A program made the position numbers and the translations under genes. Below the pieces are notes generated by a model that searched no databases, had not been told where the DNA came from, and worked only from the letters and a program-made list of their open reading frames with translations. From assembly GCA_011372105.1 (NCBI GenBank), contig DRTT01000006.1, positions 1 through 6,357 on the forward strand: a stretch of 6,357 nt of DNA, written 5' to 3'. Shown here one piece after another: positions 6,237 to 6,357 of the stretch. The DNA is from Candidatus Aerophobota bacterium (GTDB lineage: Bacteria; Aerophobota; Aerophobia; Aerophobales; B3-G15). Numbering within the stretch: position 1 is the stretch's first letter; every line of letters starts with the position of its first letter.

Positions 6237-6357
6237 TCTGCAGGCAGGTATTCTGGCTCCCGGCACTTCCTTCCTTATTTAAAGGAAGGCTTCCTACTCT
6301 CCACCCCTTCCCACAAAGCAGGCTTTCACCTTGCTTTGCAGTGGCTTTTTACCCTGC
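6237..6357 (-). ncRNA. Cobalamin riboswitch aptamer, 3' part (5' half beyond window edge)
   Basis: Read on the minus strand, this segment has the conserved 3' landmarks of the cobalamin aptamer in order: AAAGCCACTG (6348-6339), a stem capped by GGTGAAAGCC, GTGGGAAGG, a GGTGGAGAGTAGGA stretch, and finally GCCAGAATACCTGCC (6257-6243), the hallmark 3' box. A variable arm is formed by CCTTCCTT (6289-6282) and AAGGAAGG (6276-6269). The peripheral GCCACTG / GTGGGAAGG arm is typical of class-I, adenosylcobalamin-preferring members. The 5' half, including the P1 partner, the GGTG core and L5, lies upstream of base 6357. It controls the whole operon and is expected to lower expression when B12 is plentiful. 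Confidence 0.92.

Noticed and set aside
6108..6266. A 53-residue N-terminal extension of btuF from an ATG at 6266.
   Set aside because: It would translate the terminator and the end of the aptamer, and would bury the signal peptide. The ATG at 6107 has a good ribosome site.

Overview
The window holds one bacterial operon, read entirely from the minus strand, for acquiring and using cobalamin (vitamin B12). Transcription enters at the right edge through a cobalamin riboswitch. In order it then passes btuF (periplasmic B12-binding protein), cobT (lower-ligand phosphoribosyltransferase), a stand-alone asparagine-synthetase-type ATP pyrophosphatase with a C-terminal zinc ribbon, btuC (permease), btuD (ATPase with an extra C-terminal domain) and a homocysteine S-methyltransferase that runs off the left edge. 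Every gene junction is an overlap of 1 to 14 bases, apart from one gap of 19 bases, so a single transcript is very likely. There are no RNA genes, mobile elements, CRISPR arrays or convincing plus-strand genes.

Right edge (about 6108-6357): this is the 3' part of a class-I-like cobalamin aptamer, whose 5' half lies outside the window, followed by a complete expression platform. A hairpin in the P13 position, an 11-bp antiterminator helix and an intrinsic terminator with a 9-bp stem and U-tract compete for the same bases. This predicts B12-induced premature termination just before btuF.

Coding block (1-6107): BtuF, BtuC and BtuD form a complete BtuCDF importer, but btuF is separated from btuCD by cobT and the asparagine-synthetase-like gene. 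CobT activates the lower base that is joined to salvaged or newly made corrinoid. The methyltransferase belongs to a family whose best-known member (MetH) uses methylcobalamin. The operon therefore couples uptake, nucleotide-loop assembly and probably use of the cofactor. No cobU, cobS, cbiB, cbiZ or btuB is present in the window.

The two least explained elements are the asparagine-synthetase-like protein, which lacks the glutaminase domain and whose substrate is unknown, and the roughly 160-residue glycine-rich domain on the end of BtuD.

Organism: a bacterium (transcription-terminating riboswitch, Shine-Dalgarno sequences, intrinsic terminator). It is AT-leaning, with many AGA/AGG arginine and ATA isoleucine codons. 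BtuF has an ordinary signal peptide with no lipobox, which suggests a diderm with a true periplasm. The style fits an anaerobic, possibly thermophilic lineage, but the sequence alone does not allow a firm assignment.
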